From Lachnospiraceae bacterium (GTDB lineage Bacteria > Bacillota > Clostridia > Lachnospirales > Lachnospiraceae): a DNA stretch of 64,000 nt. The position numbers and the translations under genes were made by a program. The notes under the pieces are model-generated. The model saw only the letters and a list, made by a program, of their open reading frames with translations. It had not been told where the DNA came from and did not search any database. Positions 7,626-18,230 of this stretch are shown one piece after another; position 1 is the first letter of the stretch; each line of letters starts with the position of its first letter. Location of the stretch: positions 1-64,000 of the forward strand of contig JAFRXH010000098.1 of assembly GCA_017437785.1 (NCBI GenBank). Reading direction: 5' to 3'.

Positions 7626-8429
7626 CTAGCGCAGCAGTTCCCAGAAAGCCACGGCACTGGCCGCGGCAACATTAAGCGAATCTACGCCGTTCATCATCGG
7701 TATCATCACGGTCATATCACATTCCCTTATAGTCTCATCCGACAGACCGTCGTTCTCATTTCCAAGAAACACTGCTGTTTTTTGGCCCTTATCTGTCTCA
7801 GCGCCAAGTTTAACGGAATCTTCCTTAAGCGCCATGGCCACGGTGGTAAAGCCGGCCGCCTTAAGCGCAGCCACATCCGCTCTGCGGTCCTTTCCGAAAT
7901 ACGTCCAGGGCAGGGATACCACCGTTCCCATGGATACCCGGGCAGCCCTTCGGTAAAGCGGATCACTGCAATCGGGAGTCAGCAGCACCGCCTCCGCTCC
8001 CAGCGCCGCGGCACTCCTGAATATGGCCCCGACATTTGTCGGATTATTGATGCCTTCCAGAACCGCCACCTTACTCACACCGTTTAATACTTCGGAAATA
8101 TCCGGAAGCCTCCTGCGCTTCATAAGACAGAGCGCGCCGCCGGTCAGTTTATATCCGGCCAGTTTACTGAGCGTATCATTACTGCCTACATAAACAGGAA
8201 CATCCGCGCAGCGCTTTACCACTTCTTCCTGCGAGTGCCTTTCTTCTATCAGCAGAGAGACCGGTTCGTATCCCGCATCCAAAGCTCGTCCTATCACCCT
8301 TAAACTCTCTGCGATAAAGCATCCGGGTGCAGGCTCATTGCAGCGCCTCAGCTGCACCTCCGAAGTCTCCGCATACACCGAAAGTTCCGGTCTTTGCATA
8401 TCCTCTGCCGTTATATACATTCCGATCAT
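7626..8429 (-). CDS. TrmH/SpoU-family RNA 2'-O-methyltransferase
   Basis: A 267-residue SPOUT methyltransferase that would methylate a ribose in rRNA or tRNA with S-adenosylmethionine. An N-terminal substrate-binding part (about 1-100) precedes the catalytic knot with its three motifs: NPTNVGAIFRSA (motif 1, with Asn and Arg), FLGNENDGLS (motif 2), and MIPMMNGVDSLNVAAA (motif 3). Motif 2 has GNENDG where most relatives have GNEGxG. The gene is 14 bases downstream of tatD and is likely cotranscribed with it. It converges on the GTPase gene with 30 bases between them. The target nucleotide cannot be read from sequence. Confidence 0.88.
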   Translation of the reverse strand: MIGMYITAEDMQRPELSVYAETSEVQLRRCNEPAPGCFIAESLRVIGRALDAGYEPVSLLIEERHSQEEVVKRCADVPVYVGSNDTLSKLAGYKLTGGALCLMKRRRLPDISEVLNGVSKVAVLEGINNPTNVGAIFRSAAALGAEAVLLTPDCSDPLYRRAARVSMGTVVSLPWTYFGKDRRADVAALKAAGFTTVAMALKEDSVKLGAETDKGQKTAVFLGNENDGLSDETIRECDMTVMIPMMNGVDSLNVAAASAVAFWELLR

Positions 8430-8443
8430 CTCCGTTTCCCTTA

Positions 8444-9214
8444 TCAGATCTTAAGCCTGTAGATCCTGTGTGCATTGACCCAGGCATGTTCCCTTACTTC
8501 CTCTTCCGTAATACCCTTTATCTGTGCCAGCTTAGTGATGACATACGCAATATTCGGCGATATATTACGCTTTCCCCGAAGCGGCTCGGGCGAAAGATAG
8601 GGGCCGTCGGTCTCAAGGACTATACGCTCCATCGGTATGGCCAAAGCCGCCTCCACCAGTTTCTTTGCATTCTTATAAGTAAGTACTCCGCCTATACCTA
8701 TATAATAGCCCATATCCAGAAATTCCAGCGCCATCTCCTTCGAATAGGAGAAGCAGTGAATGATCCCGCAGCCGTTATGGTACTCTTTAAGTATATCCGC
8801 TGTATCCCTTGCTGCTTCACGTGAGTGGATCACCACCGTTATGTCTTTGGAAGCAGCCAGCTTAAGCTGCCATATAAAAGCCTCTTTCTGATCTGCGGGA
8901 TCCACATCCTTCCAGTGATAATCAAGCCCTATCTCACCAAGGGCTACGCATTTATTATCATCCAGCGCGCTGATCAGCCACTGCCTGCCTTCCTCATCGA
9001 ACGAATGCACCTCCTCCGGATGCACTCCCAGCGCACAGTATATATGGTCGTAAGTATGTGCCAGCTCAAGCGCCTTCTTGCTCGAGGCTATGCTCGCCCC
9101 CACATCCACGGCCTTTGCCACTCCGCTTAAAGGAAGGCTTCTTATCAGTTCATCCCTGTCCTCATCAAAGGCATCATCATCATAATGAACATGTGTATCG
9201 AAAATATCTCTCAT
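8444..9214 (-). CDS. tatD: TatD-family metal-dependent hydrolase (3'-5' DNase-like)
   Basis: A 256-residue TIM-barrel metallohydrolase. Metal ligands are visible in order: HVH near the N-terminus, ALGEIGLDYHW, VVIHSREA, GIIHCFS and LETDGPYLSP with the RGKRN segment. Relatives remove nucleotides from DNA ends or act on D-aminoacyl-tRNA. It is the first gene of a two-gene unit with the SpoU methyltransferase. Confidence 0.92.
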   Translation of the reverse strand: MRDIFDTHVHYDDDAFDEDRDELIRSLPLSGVAKAVDVGASIASSKKALELAHTYDHIYCALGVHPEEVHSFDEEGRQWLISALDDNKCVALGEIGLDYHWKDVDPADQKEAFIWQLKLAASKDITVVIHSREAARDTADILKEYHNGCGIIHCFSYSKEMALEFLDMGYYIGIGGVLTYKNAKKLVEAALAIPMERIVLETDGPYLSPEPLRGKRNISPNIAYVITKLAQIKGITEEEVREHAWVNAHRIYRLKI

Positions 9215-9393
9215 GATCTGTCCTCATCTAAACTCATTTTACGGCTTTTCACATTATACCACCCGTCATTAAGTGTAACAAGCGCCTTATAAATTGTGAA
9301 AATTGCATAAATCTGACTAAAGCCGGCGCACTTGCGGCGTCTTTTTTCGGAAATAAGTTACATTGACGAATAAGCCTAATTGGAGTATCGTAT

Positions 9394-9421
9394 TTGCTGT
9401 CAAAAATTCAAAACATATAAT
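9394..9421 (+). promoter_or_regulatory. Phosphoketolase promoter
   Basis: TTGCTG (9394-9399), 16-bp spacer, TATAAT (9416-9421), with GAAAGGAAA before ATG 9444. The 229-base gap from 9215 also holds a weak GC-rich inverted repeat with a T-run near 9325-9346; I see nothing else in it. Confidence 0.55.
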
Positions 9422-9443
9422 TAAGTAGAAAGGAAATATATTT

Positions 9444-11825
9444 ATGGAAAACACCATTGTCGAAAAGGGTCCCATTACCGACGAACTCCTGCAGAACATG
9501 GATAAGTACTTCCGTGCAGCAAACTATCTTTCTGCAGGCCAGCTCTATCTTTTAGAGAATCCTCTTCTTAAGAAGCCCCTGACCGAAAGCATGATCAAGA
9601 AAAAGATCGTAGGTCACTGGGGAACCGTTCCCGGACAGAACTTCATCTTCACACACTGCAACCGTGTGATCAAGCGCTACGATCTGGATATGATCCTGCT
9701 CTCCGGTCCCGGACACGGCGGAAACTTCTTTATAGCAAACGATTACATCGACGGATCTTACAGCGAGATCTATCCCAATATCTCCCGCGATGAGGAAGGT
9801 ATGCAGAAGCTTTTCAAGCAGTTCTCCTTCCCCGGCGGTGTTCCCAGCCACTGTGCACCCGAAACTCCCGGTTCCATTCATGAAGGCGGCGAGCTCGGTT
9901 ATTCGATCGCACACGCATGCGGCGCTATCTTTGATAACCCCGAGCTGATCGCTACCGTAGTTGTAGGTGACGGCGAGGCAGAGACAGGCCCTCTGGCTAC
10001 TTCATGGCAGTGCAACAAGTTCATCAACCCCATCGGCGACGGTGCTGTTCTTCCTATCCTTCACTTAAACGGATACAAGATCGCAAACCCTACCATCTTC
10101 GGACGTCTCGACAAGCAGGAGCTTATCGATTTCTTCCACGGTAACGGATGGGAGCCTTACTTTGTTGAAGGCAGCGAACCCATGGAAATGCACCGCAAGA
10201 TGGCAGAGACCATGGATATCGTGATCGAGAAGATCAAAGAGATACAGAAGCATGCACGTACCAGCGGCGATGCTACACGTCCCGTATGGCCCATGATCGT
10301 ACTTCGTACACCCAAGGGCTGGACAGGTCCCAAGGTAGTAGACGGAAACCGCATCGAAGACAACTTCTTAGCTCACCAGGTTCCCGTAATGATGGACAAG
10401 CCCGAGCATCTTCAGATCCTCTCCGACTGGCTGCACAGCTACAAGCCCGAAGAGCTCTTTGATGAGAACGGACGCGTTCTTCCCGAGATAGAAGCTCTTG
10501 CTCCCAAGGGAGATGCAAGACTTGGTATGAACCCTCACGCAAACGGCGGTAAGCTCCTGCGTGATCTGCGCCTGCCCGATTTCCGTGAGTACGCTTTCAA
10601 TACCGAAGCACACGGTTCAAAGGAAAGCCAGGATACAGCTAATCTTTCCAACTATATCCGTGACATATTCAAACTCAATGCGGATGCTAGAAACTTCCGT
10701 ATCTTCTCACCCGATGAGAACAACTCCAACCGTTTCTCATCAGTATTCGAAGTTGAGAACCGCGACTGGAACGCACAGCAGAGCGAGATGGACGATCATC
10801 TTTCACGATTCGGCCGTGTAATGGACTCCATGCTTTCCGAGCATATGTGCGAAGGCTGGCTTGAGGGATATCTGCTTACCGGACGTCACGGCTTCTTCAA
10901 TACCTACGAAGCATTCTCACGTATCATCGATTCGATGGGCGCTCAGCATGCTAAGTGGCTTAAGGTCTGCAACCAGCTGCCCTGGAGAGAGGAGATCGCA
11001 TCACTCAACCTCCTTATGTGCTCCACCGTATGGCAGCAGGACCACAACGGATTTACCCACCAGGATCCCGGATTCATGGATCACATTGCAAACAAGAAGG
11101 CAGACGTTGTACGTATCTATCTGCCCGCAGACACCAACTGCCTGCTCTCTACCATGGATCACTGCTTAAGAAGCCGCAACTACGTAAACGTTGTTATCGC
11201 TTCCAAGCATCCCCGTCCCCAGTGGCTGTCCATGCCTGAAGCAGTTAAGCACTGCACACAGGGTATCAGCATCTGGGATTGGGCTTCAAACGATCAGGGA
11301 CAGGAGCCGGATATCGTATTCGCTTGCGCAGGTGAGACCCCTACCCTTGAGGCACTTGCAGCAGTATCCATCCTTCGTGAAGAGCTTCCCGATATCAAGA
11401 TCCGTTTCATCAACGTTATCGACCTCTTCAAGCTGGTTCCCAAGACAGAGCATCCTCACGGACTCTCCGATGCAGAGTACGATATGCTCTTCACTACCAA
11501 TAAGCCCGTCATCTTTAACTTCCATGGTTATGCAACCCTGGTACACGAGATGACTTACCGCCGTCACAACAACCGTCTGATGCATGTACGCGGCTACAAG
11601 GAAGAGGGTACCATCACTACAGCCTTCGATGTACGTGTACAGAACGATATCGACCGTTTCCACCTTGTACAGGATGCACTTAAGTTCCTGCCCCAGCTTG
11701 GAAACCGCGGCGCATATCTGTATCAGAAGATGAGCGATAAGCTGGTAGAGCACAAGCAGTACATCAGCGACTACGGTGTAGACCTTCCCGAAGTAGTAAA
11801 CTGGAAGTGGAAAGACCTGCACTGA
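9444..11825 (+). CDS. xfp: Xylulose-5-phosphate/fructose-6-phosphate phosphoketolase
   Basis: A 793-residue thiamine-diphosphate enzyme that splits xylulose-5-P (and often fructose-6-P) with phosphate to acetyl phosphate plus glyceraldehyde-3-P or erythrose-4-P. Visible: SGPGHGG (87-93), the ThDP/Mg motif GDGEAETG (175-182) followed by the partner Asn, and the conserved C-terminal part with [14 protein letters not shown]. The length is typical. Codon use is strongly biased to C-ending preferred codons compared with neighbours, suggesting high expression. It stands alone with its own promoter and a strong terminator. It offers a route from pentoses to acetate and ATP. Confidence 0.96.
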   Translation: MENTIVEKGPITDELLQNMDKYFRAANYLSAGQLYLLENPLLKKPLTESMIKKKIVGHWGTVPGQNFIFTHCNRVIKRYDLDMILLSGPGHGGNFFIANDYIDGSYSEIYPNISRDEEGMQKLFKQFSFPGGVPSHCAPETPGSIHEGGELGYSIAHACGAIFDNPELIATVVVGDGEAETGPLATSWQCNKFINPIGDGAVLPILHLNGYKIANPTIFGRLDKQELIDFFHGNGWEPYFVEGSEPMEMHRKMAETMDIVIEKIKEIQKHARTSGDATRPVWPMIVLRTPKGWTGPKVVDGNRIEDNFLAHQVPVMMDKPEHLQILSDWLHSYKPEELFDENGRVLPEIEALAPKGDARLGMNPHANGGKLLRDLRLPDFREYAFNTEAHGSKESQDTANLSNYIRDIFKLNADARNFRIFSPDENNSNRFSSVFEVENRDWNAQQSEMDDHLSRFGRVMDSMLSEHMCEGWLEGYLLTGRHGFFNTYEAFSRIIDSMGAQHAKWLKVCNQLPWREEIASLNLLMCSTVWQQDHNGFTHQDPGFMDHIANKKADVVRIYLPADTNCLLSTMDHCLRSRNYVNVVIASKHPRPQWLSMPEAVKHCTQGISIWDWASNDQGQEPDIVFACAGETPTLEALAAVSILREELPDIKIRFINVIDLFKLVPKTEHPHGLSDAEYDMLFTTNKPVIFNFHGYATLVHEMTYRRHNNRLMHVRGYKEEGTITTAFDVRVQNDIDRFHLVQDALKFLPQLGNRGAYLYQKMSDKLVEHKQYISDYGVDLPEVVNWKWKDLH

Positions 11826-11853
11826 TAAGCGGTCAGATAAAGAAGTATAAGAA

Positions 11854-11888
11854 AGGGGACTGTGATCGACACAGTCCCCTGCTTTTTT
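11854..11888 (+). terminator. Intrinsic terminator after phosphoketolase
   Basis: AGGGGACTGTG (11854-11864) and CACAGTCCCCT (11870-11880) form a perfect 11-bp stem with loop ATCGA, followed by GCTTTTTT. Confidence 0.93.
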
Positions 11889-11903
11889 ACCGGTTTATAC
11901 TTT

Positions 11904-13841
11904 TTATACCATGCGGTGCCTTCTGTGCCGCATCTTATAATTGTACATCTTCTCATCCGCCTCGCTCAAGGCGTTATCCAGATCGACTTCTTTACAATCC
12001 TCAAAGACCATACAGCCTATGCTGGCAGAAACATTATACGGTTTATGCAGGGCGGCGGATTTATTGGCTACCGCAGCCGTAAACTCTGCGGCCCTGGCAG
12101 CTTCGTCCTCTCTGGTGTATTTACCCACACCTATAAGGAAGAATTCATCACCACCGCTCCTGACCACTATCTCATTGGAACGCGCTATGCTCGAAAGAAC
12201 CGAATTTAGACACCTGATGCCTATATCACCCTCACTGTGGCCAAAAGTATCGTTGATATACTTAAGTCCGTCCATATCGATAACGCCGACAAATACAGTA
12301 TCGTCTTCCGAAGCTTTAGCCTGCATTACAGAGAATTTTTCGTACATTCCCCTGCGGTTTAGCGCCCCTGTCATCTGATCACGTATGGACAGGGTCTGCA
12401 GACGTTCTTTTGAACGCACCAGTTCAAGACCGTTATTGATATAGCGCAGCCAGTTACGATAAACCACATTTATCACCGGCTGGTTTAAGAGTGCACGCTG
12501 AAGTACCGCATATCCAAGCAGCACTCCGTCAAAGTGAAGCGGTGAAAAGTAGAATACCGAAGGCTCTTTGCGTTCTTTATACAGCTGCGGATGCATGATG
12601 GCGGTATCAAAGCTTACGGCTTTATTAAAACCGTAATATTCCTCTTCATCTATACAGGAGCTGGATACAAAGGTACTCATTTTTTCGGGATAGCCTTCAT
12701 AGGTCATATCGGATACTTCCAGCCAGTTGTCCTTAAGACACAGGTAGAAATTCTGAAAAGGTCTCAAAAGATCCTTAAACCCTGCTATAGAGCCAAGACA
12801 TTCCTCCGGTGAAGCAGAAGCGGTAAAGATCTCCAGCGAATAGCTCTCCATAAGCGAACCTATGCTTACATGATCCACCATCTCTTCATCCGCATGATTA
12901 TAGGAACAGATATAAAGCGAATCCCTGAACCTCTTCATAGCATAGATGGGATCCAGGCAGCAGCCGCAGCTGGCTCCGGGATGGAAATACATATTGCTGC
13001 TCTTTTCAAGCGGTATTATATCCGCTTCCGGCTCCATCACACTGCGCAGATAATCAACGGCGTCAGCCCCCATGGCCACATCACCGGTATCGTAGGAACT
13101 TAAGGTGATGGGATTTATAGCCGCCTCGTCCGTGGCATCGATGGCTATTACCATTATATCTTCGGGGATCTTTATCCCTCTCTTTGAAAGGCGCTCTATC
13201 AGGCCTATAGCCATACAGTCGCTGGCACAGATCACGGCGTCGGGCATCTCTACCTCTCCGTCGCATATCCGGTTTGCCAGTGTATCCCCGCTGAAGTACC
13301 AGAAATCCCCGTAAATGATATGCTCGGGCAGCACTTCCAGGCCATGTCTGTCTATTTCATCCAGAAATATCTTAAGTCTCTCCTCGGCTACTTCGTTACC
13401 TTTATAGCCGGTAAGCAGACATATCTTCTTTCTGCCATGCTTTTCTATCACATGACGGCACATTTCCCTCAGTACCGCTTCATTGTCATTCTTTATCAGT
13501 TTTGTATTTTCCACTGATATCTCTAAGCTGCACCTGGGCAGACCGGGATGCTCAAACAGCCTCTCCATAAGCCTCTTAAGAGTATGATCATCCTTATCGC
13601 CGGTCATGGTTGACTGGTCGATGATCACTCCGTCGATCTCATCGAGATTAGCCAGTTCGAAAATATTCGTCTCACCTCTCATATAATTCACATGCGGGAA
13701 CGAAAGATGTGTACTGGACGCAAATACGCACAGATCATAATCGTATTTCGCGCATTGGGAACGTATGCCATCCATGATCCTGCGGACATGCACGAGCTCC
13801 GGGAATGATGCAAACAATGCAATTCTTTTTCTTCTGCTCAA
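11904..13841 (-). CDS. Diguanylate cyclase with N-terminal LacI/periplasmic-binding-like sensor domain
   Basis: About 645 residues. The N-terminal half (to about residue 285) has the fold signature of a LacI-type ligand-binding domain: KRIALFASFPELVHVRRI, EIDGVIIDQS, KICLLTGYKGNEVAEER, DAVICASDCMAIGLIERL and the GIKIPEDIMVIAID segment. It lacks the DNA-binding helix-turn-helix and any signal peptide, so it is probably cytoplasmic. A middle region of unknown fold follows, then a catalytic GGDEF domain (SGGDEF at about 562-567) with RDQMTGALNRR. The product-inhibition I-site reads RSNE rather than RxxD. TTG 13841 is preferred because AGGAAGGGG precedes it; the in-frame GTG at 13874 falls at the predicted transcription start. 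Confidence 0.85.
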   Translation of the reverse strand: MSRRKRIALFASFPELVHVRRIMDGIRSQCAKYDYDLCVFASSTHLSFPHVNYMRGETNIFELANLDEIDGVIIDQSTMTGDKDDHTLKRLMERLFEHPGLPRCSLEISVENTKLIKNDNEAVLREMCRHVIEKHGRKKICLLTGYKGNEVAEERLKIFLDEIDRHGLEVLPEHIIYGDFWYFSGDTLANRICDGEVEMPDAVICASDCMAIGLIERLSKRGIKIPEDIMVIAIDATDEAAINPITLSSYDTGDVAMGADAVDYLRSVMEPEADIIPLEKSSNMYFHPGASCGCCLDPIYAMKRFRDSLYICSYNHADEEMVDHVSIGSLMESYSLEIFTASASPEECLGSIAGFKDLLRPFQNFYLCLKDNWLEVSDMTYEGYPEKMSTFVSSSCIDEEEYYGFNKAVSFDTAIMHPQLYKERKEPSVFYFSPLHFDGVLLGYAVLQRALLNQPVINVVYRNWLRYINNGLELVRSKERLQTLSIRDQMTGALNRRGMYEKFSVMQAKASEDDTVFVGVIDMDGLKYINDTFGHSEGDIGIRCLNSVLSSIARSNEIVVRSGGDEFFLIGVGKYTREDEAARAAEFTAAVANKSAALHKPYNVSASIGCMVFEDCKEVDLDNALSEADEKMYNYKMRHRRHRMV

Positions 13842-13882
13842 ATCGCCACCCCTTCCTGATAGGATGAAACGCACTATTTATC

Positions 13883-13911
13883 ATTGTATCAGATTATATA
13901 CTTATTTACAA
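13883..13911 (-). promoter_or_regulatory. Promoter of the LacI-GGDEF gene
   Basis: Minus strand TTGTAA, 17-bp spacer, TACAAT (13888-13883). It lies in the short gap after the RND gene stop, so the two are transcribed separately. Confidence 0.6.
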
Positions 13912-13925
13912 AACATATCTCCGTT

Positions 13926-16900
13926 TTATTCTCCCTGTGTCTTCAGATACTCTGCCGCATCATCGGGGATATCATCCAGGCTCTCGCTGCCGGTATTGAC
14001 ATCAAGCGGCTGCTTCTTAAAGAGTATGTCGTACATGACAGGAATGATGAACAGCGTCATCAAGGTGGCGTACGCCAAACCGCCTGCGATTACCAGAGCC
14101 ATACCGCGGCCCATCTGTGCCGCCATATCATCTCCCAGTATCAAGGCAGATTCCGCAAGGATCGTGGTAAGCGCCGTCATCAGGATGGGACGCATACGTG
14201 TCTTACCGGCGAGCACCAGAGCCGTGGTACGGTCAAGGCCGCCCTTCCTTAACTGGTTCGCATAATCCACGAACACGATACCGTTATTAACGACAGTACC
14301 CATCAGCACTATGATACCCAGTATACTGATGACCGAAAGGTTCTCGCCCGTCAGCCACAGCGCCAGGAAACCTCCCGTAAATGCCAGTGGCACGGTAAAT
14401 AGCACGATGAAGGGACTTAGGAGACTCTGAAACTGTCCTACCATTACCAGATACACCATTAAAAGTCCAAGAATCATTACCAGTGTCATCTGTTTGACCA
14501 TGGTCAGTACTGAATCATACTCACCACCCAGTTCCAGGGAATAGCCCTGGGGCATTTTGTAGGAATCCAGCAAAGGCTTTAACTTCCTGGTGAGCAGCGT
14601 GGTATTGTACCCTTCACCCACCGAAGCGGTAACGGTCATATAACGGCTCTGGTTCTTTCTGTTGATGCTGTTTAGTTCGTCATTTACCACAACCGTGGCG
14701 AACTCACTGAGCTTATGTTCCTCATGTATGGTGTCGCGGTCATCATCAACCTTCTCTATCAGGAAGGTATAATCCAGGATATTCTCATAAGTAAGCGGCT
14801 GCGTTTCATCCACTACCACTATATCCATATCAATGCCGTCCACTGTTATGTTTACTGCACTCTTTGAGTGGGTCAGCTTCTTATTGATGTCCTGATAGAT
14901 CTGCACCACGCTGAGGCCCATGCTCATAGCCTTGTTCTTATCTATCGTGATGTGCATTGCCTTGCCTGCATCTTCGGATCCGTTTGATATCTCCTCATAT
15001 CCGTCGATGGTATCCACTATATCGCAGATCTCCTGTGTGATACGTGTGAGTTCAGGGATCTCGGGACCGTAGACATTGATCGAAAGACCTGAACCGCCGG
15101 TAAGCGAATCCATCTCCGAAGACATGTCCGAAAGGGTCATATCTATATTGAGTTCCTCACCTATAGCCGCTATCTCATGATTGATACGCGTTATCTCTTC
15201 TTCTCCGGCATTCTCATTCTCTGTCTTCATCATAAACGACATATGTCTGAATGCTCCGGAATCGCTGGCAGCCTGTGATACCAGAAGTGCACTTCCGTCG
15301 CCGCTCATTACGCCGATGCTTCCGATGCCCTCTATCTTGAGCAGACGCTCTATAACCTTATCCGTAGTCTCGTATGCTTCTTCCCTGGTGATATCTTCGG
15401 GATAGCTGATATCGGCCTGTATCTGGTTCATGGTCATCTCGGGAATGACCACTATACCCATGCGAAGTACCATGAATCCCGAGAATATCAGCAGTCCCAG
15501 CGCTATCGCGATAGGTACTATCTTGATCCTTAAGCAGAAGCGCAGTACCTTCTCATAAAGTACCATTACCTTATCAAAGAGCGCATGCTCCTTGGGCTTT
15601 GCATTCCTGAGCAGTGTTGATGCCGACGCAGGAACGACCGTCATAGCCATAAAGAGCGAAGCCATAAGACAGAATACTATAGTCAGGCACATAGGCGCGA
15701 TCAGGTCACGCACAAGACCCGTGGTAAATACCATGGGAAGGAATACGCAGACTGTGGTAAGTGTGGATGCAATGATCGAACCTGCCACCTGTCTGGTTCC
15801 CTGCACAGCCGCACGCGGTGCTTCAATTCCGTATACACGCATTCGGTATATGTTTTCCATGACCACTATGGAGTTATCCACCAGCATACCTATACCCAGC
15901 GCAAGACCTGATAACGACAGCATGTTGAGTGATATCTTGGTAAAGTACATGCAGATCAGCGCTCCCAGTACCGAAACCGGGATACTGATCGCTACCACCA
16001 GTGTAGGCTTAACATCCTTAAGGAATATGGCCAGGATCACTATTGCCAGGATGGCGCCTATGACCATGGACTGTAGCACGCTCTTGACTATAAGGTCGAT
16101 GTAATCACCCATATCCACCAGAGTGGTAACATTCATGCCCGGATGAGCTGCCATCAGTTCCTTTGAAGCTTCATCTATAGTCTTTGAAAGGTCATTGGTA
16201 CCTGCAGTACTGCTCTTAAAGATAGAGAGGATCACGGCCTTATTGCTTCCAAGACGCACATAGCTGTCCTTTGAGTTATCGATCACCGTGATATCCGCCA
16301 CATCACCCAGTTTTATATCACCCACTTTATCGATATTTGTGAGCACTATGTCGGACAGCTCACCTACTTCTTCGTAGTTCTGTCCAACCTTCACCAGCCA
16401 GGATGTATCCATGGTATCGTCCACATATCCTGCAGGCATCTCAAAATTCTGCGCATAAATAAGTCCGGTCAGCGCATCAAGAGTCAGCAGCTGGTCTGCA
16501 TTGGCAGTCTTCATTGCCTCCGCTTTCTGCTTGTCAAACTTCTTTAATGCATCCTCATAATCTTTCCAGCCGTCATCTATCTGCTTCTGTCCGTCATCTA
16601 TCTGCTCGATGCCGTCCTTTAACTGTTTCTCACCTTCTGTAATGCTGTCCCAGCCGCTGTCTATCTGTTTCTGTGCACTTTCCAGCTGATCCTCAGCACT
16701 GTCAAACTGTGATCCGGCGCTCTCAAGCTGCGTCTTTCCTATAGTAAGCTGCGCATCCGCGCTGCCCAGTGCTGCTGCCGCTTCCAGCTTGCCTGCCTCC
16801 AGTTCCTTATAGGCGCTCTCCACCTGGCCTTCCGATTCGGCTATGGCAGATTTAAGACCGTTTATCGTAGCTTCCGTTATCTGTATCTGTGATTCAACGG

Positions 16901-18200
16901 AAGTCTTCTGATCTTCAAGTGTTTTTTTCTGGCTTATGAGTGTCTCTTTCTGTTCCAGTACGGGCTTCGCCTGTTCCAGTACGGCCAGCTGTGTCTTTAA
17001 TTCTTCGAGCTTAGTCTTAAGCCCCTCTATGATCTGATCATATCCCGGCGTATCGGGATCAAGAGTCGCTATCTGTTCTTCTATCGCCGCTATGCCGGCT
17101 TTAAGTGTCTCTATCGTAGCATCGATGTTTTCTGCGGTAATGCCTGCTGCTTCCAGCTCTTCAATAGCTTTAAGAGCTTCCTCTATCTTTGCCAGACCGT
17201 CTTTTATCTTTTTAAGACCGCTCTTTAATGCAGGCAGTGAAGCCTCATCCTGAGCCAGCTGCGCCTTAAGCGCCGCAAGTGATGCCGATGCCTGGTCCAG
17301 CTGATAACTCAGATCTGCCAGCTTGGCATTTGATTCTTTCTTCTTATCTTCAAGTTCCTGTGCGGCCTTTTCCAGATCCAGCTTGGAGTCTTCCCATTCT
17401 TTCTTGCCGTCGGCAAGCTCCTTCTTACCGTCTTCCAATTCCTTCTCGGAATCCCTCAGCTCCTTCTTGCCGTCTTCTATTTCCTTTTTGGAATCTTCAA
17501 GCTTTTCGCGGTTCTCATCAAGGGTTACCTGGGAATCATCCAGCTGCTTCTTTGCATCATCCAGCTGTTCCATCGCATCCGCAAATGCATCATCAACTGT
17601 AGCCAGGATTCGATCGTTAAGCTTATCTATCTTCTCCTCGTTAAGCCTTACTTCCACGCTTTTATCTACCAGACCCAGCGTGGTCACCGAAGCAACGCCG
17701 TTCTGCTTTTCATACTGGGGTGTGATATCGTCACGGACGAACTGTGATAGCTGCTCTATCTCCATTCCTTCCATACTTACGGCCAGGTATACGCTGGCTA
17801 CCATATCGGTACTTATCTCTATTATGGAAGGAGTACCCGCATCATCCGGCAGATACGGCTGTAAAGTATTAAGCGCGCTGGAAACCTTCACCATCGCGCT
17901 ATCCAAGTCGGTATCATCCGTAAATTCCAGCTGTACCATGCCGTAGTTTTCACTGCATACACTCATTACATTCTTTACGCCGTTGATCGTACCCAGCGAT
18001 GCTTCCATAGGCTCGCAGATCTCTGCCTCCACCTTTTCGGAGCTGGCTCCGGGATAGGTGGTCAGCACCATAAGATAAGGCAGTGAGATATTCGGTAACA
18101 GATCGAGCTGCATGTTGGTGAGGCTCACGATACCCAGAACTATGATCGCGATCACACCCACCAGTACGGTAAACGGTTTTTTAACACTAAACTTTTCCAT
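13926..18200 (-). CDS. RND-superfamily exporter with about 360-residue coiled-coil insertion
   Basis: A 1424-residue membrane pump of the AcrB/SwrC type (usual length about 1030). TM1 is at about 10-28, followed by the porter domain with LLPNISLPYLMV and YPGASSEKVE. Residues about 202-565 are an extra charged coiled coil with repeats such as KKELEDGKKEL and DDGQKQIDDG. After it the RND pattern resumes (AQNFEMPAGY, GDVADI), then membrane helices with the proton-relay-like GIGMLVDNSIVVMENI and the second half. By alignment with AcrB the insertion falls just before the AQN segment, so it projects outside the membrane. It starts 30 bases after an AraC gene stop, suggesting local control. The substrate is unknown. 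Confidence 0.9.
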   Translation of the reverse strand: MEKFSVKKPFTVLVGVIAIIVLGIVSLTNMQLDLLPNISLPYLMVLTTYPGASSEKVEAEICEPMEASLGTINGVKNVMSVCSENYGMVQLEFTDDTDLDSAMVKVSSALNTLQPYLPDDAGTPSIIEISTDMVASVYLAVSMEGMEIEQLSQFVRDDITPQYEKQNGVASVTTLGLVDKSVEVRLNEEKIDKLNDRILATVDDAFADAMEQLDDAKKQLDDSQVTLDENREKLEDSKKEIEDGKKELRDSEKELEDGKKELADGKKEWEDSKLDLEKAAQELEDKKKESNAKLADLSYQLDQASASLAALKAQLAQDEASLPALKSGLKKIKDGLAKIEEALKAIEELEAAGITAENIDATIETLKAGIAAIEEQIATLDPDTPGYDQIIEGLKTKLEELKTQLAVLEQAKPVLEQKETLISQKKTLEDQKTSVESQIQITEATINGLKSAIAESEGQVESAYKELEAGKLEAAAALGSADAQLTIGKTQLESAGSQFDSAEDQLESAQKQIDSGWDSITEGEKQLKDGIEQIDDGQKQIDDGWKDYEDALKKFDKQKAEAMKTANADQLLTLDALTGLIYAQNFEMPAGYVDDTMDTSWLVKVGQNYEEVGELSDIVLTNIDKVGDIKLGDVADITVIDNSKDSYVRLGSNKAVILSIFKSSTAGTNDLSKTIDEASKELMAAHPGMNVTTLVDMGDYIDLIVKSVLQSMVIGAILAIVILAIFLKDVKPTLVVAISIPVSVLGALICMYFTKISLNMLSLSGLALGIGMLVDNSIVVMENIYRMRVYGIEAPRAAVQGTRQVAGSIIASTLTTVCVFLPMVFTTGLVRDLIAPMCLTIVFCLMASLFMAMTVVPASASTLLRNAKPKEHALFDKVMVLYEKVLRFCLRIKIVPIAIALGLLIFSGFMVLRMGIVVIPEMTMNQIQADISYPEDITREEAYETTDKVIERLLKIEGIGSIGVMSGDGSALLVSQAASDSGAFRHMSFMMKTENENAGEEEITRINHEIAAIGEELNIDMTLSDMSSEMDSLTGGSGLSINVYGPEIPELTRITQEICDIVDTIDGYEEISNGSEDAGKAMHITIDKNKAMSMGLSVVQIYQDINKKLTHSKSAVNITVDGIDMDIVVVDETQPLTYENILDYTFLIEKVDDDRDTIHEEHKLSEFATVVVNDELNSINRKNQSRYMTVTASVGEGYNTTLLTRKLKPLLDSYKMPQGYSLELGGEYDSVLTMVKQMTLVMILGLLMVYLVMVGQFQSLLSPFIVLFTVPLAFTGGFLALWLTGENLSVISILGIIVLMGTVVNNGIVFVDYANQLRKGGLDRTTALVLAGKTRMRPILMTALTTILAESALILGDDMAAQMGRGMALVIAGGLAYATLMTLFIIPVMYDILFKKQPLDVNTGSESLDDIPDDAAEYLKTQGE

Positions 18201-18230
18201 AATTTCCTCTCTTAAACCTGTGCTGATACA

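Noticed and set aside
17323..17946. Ser-rich open frame on the plus strand
   Set aside because: It is the antisense shadow of the coiled-coil repeats of the RND gene and has no ribosome site.
13926..18200. Coiled-coil region as a tandem DNA repeat or assembly artefact
   Set aside because: The repeats vary in codon and length, the frame is continuous and RND features resume correctly on both sides.
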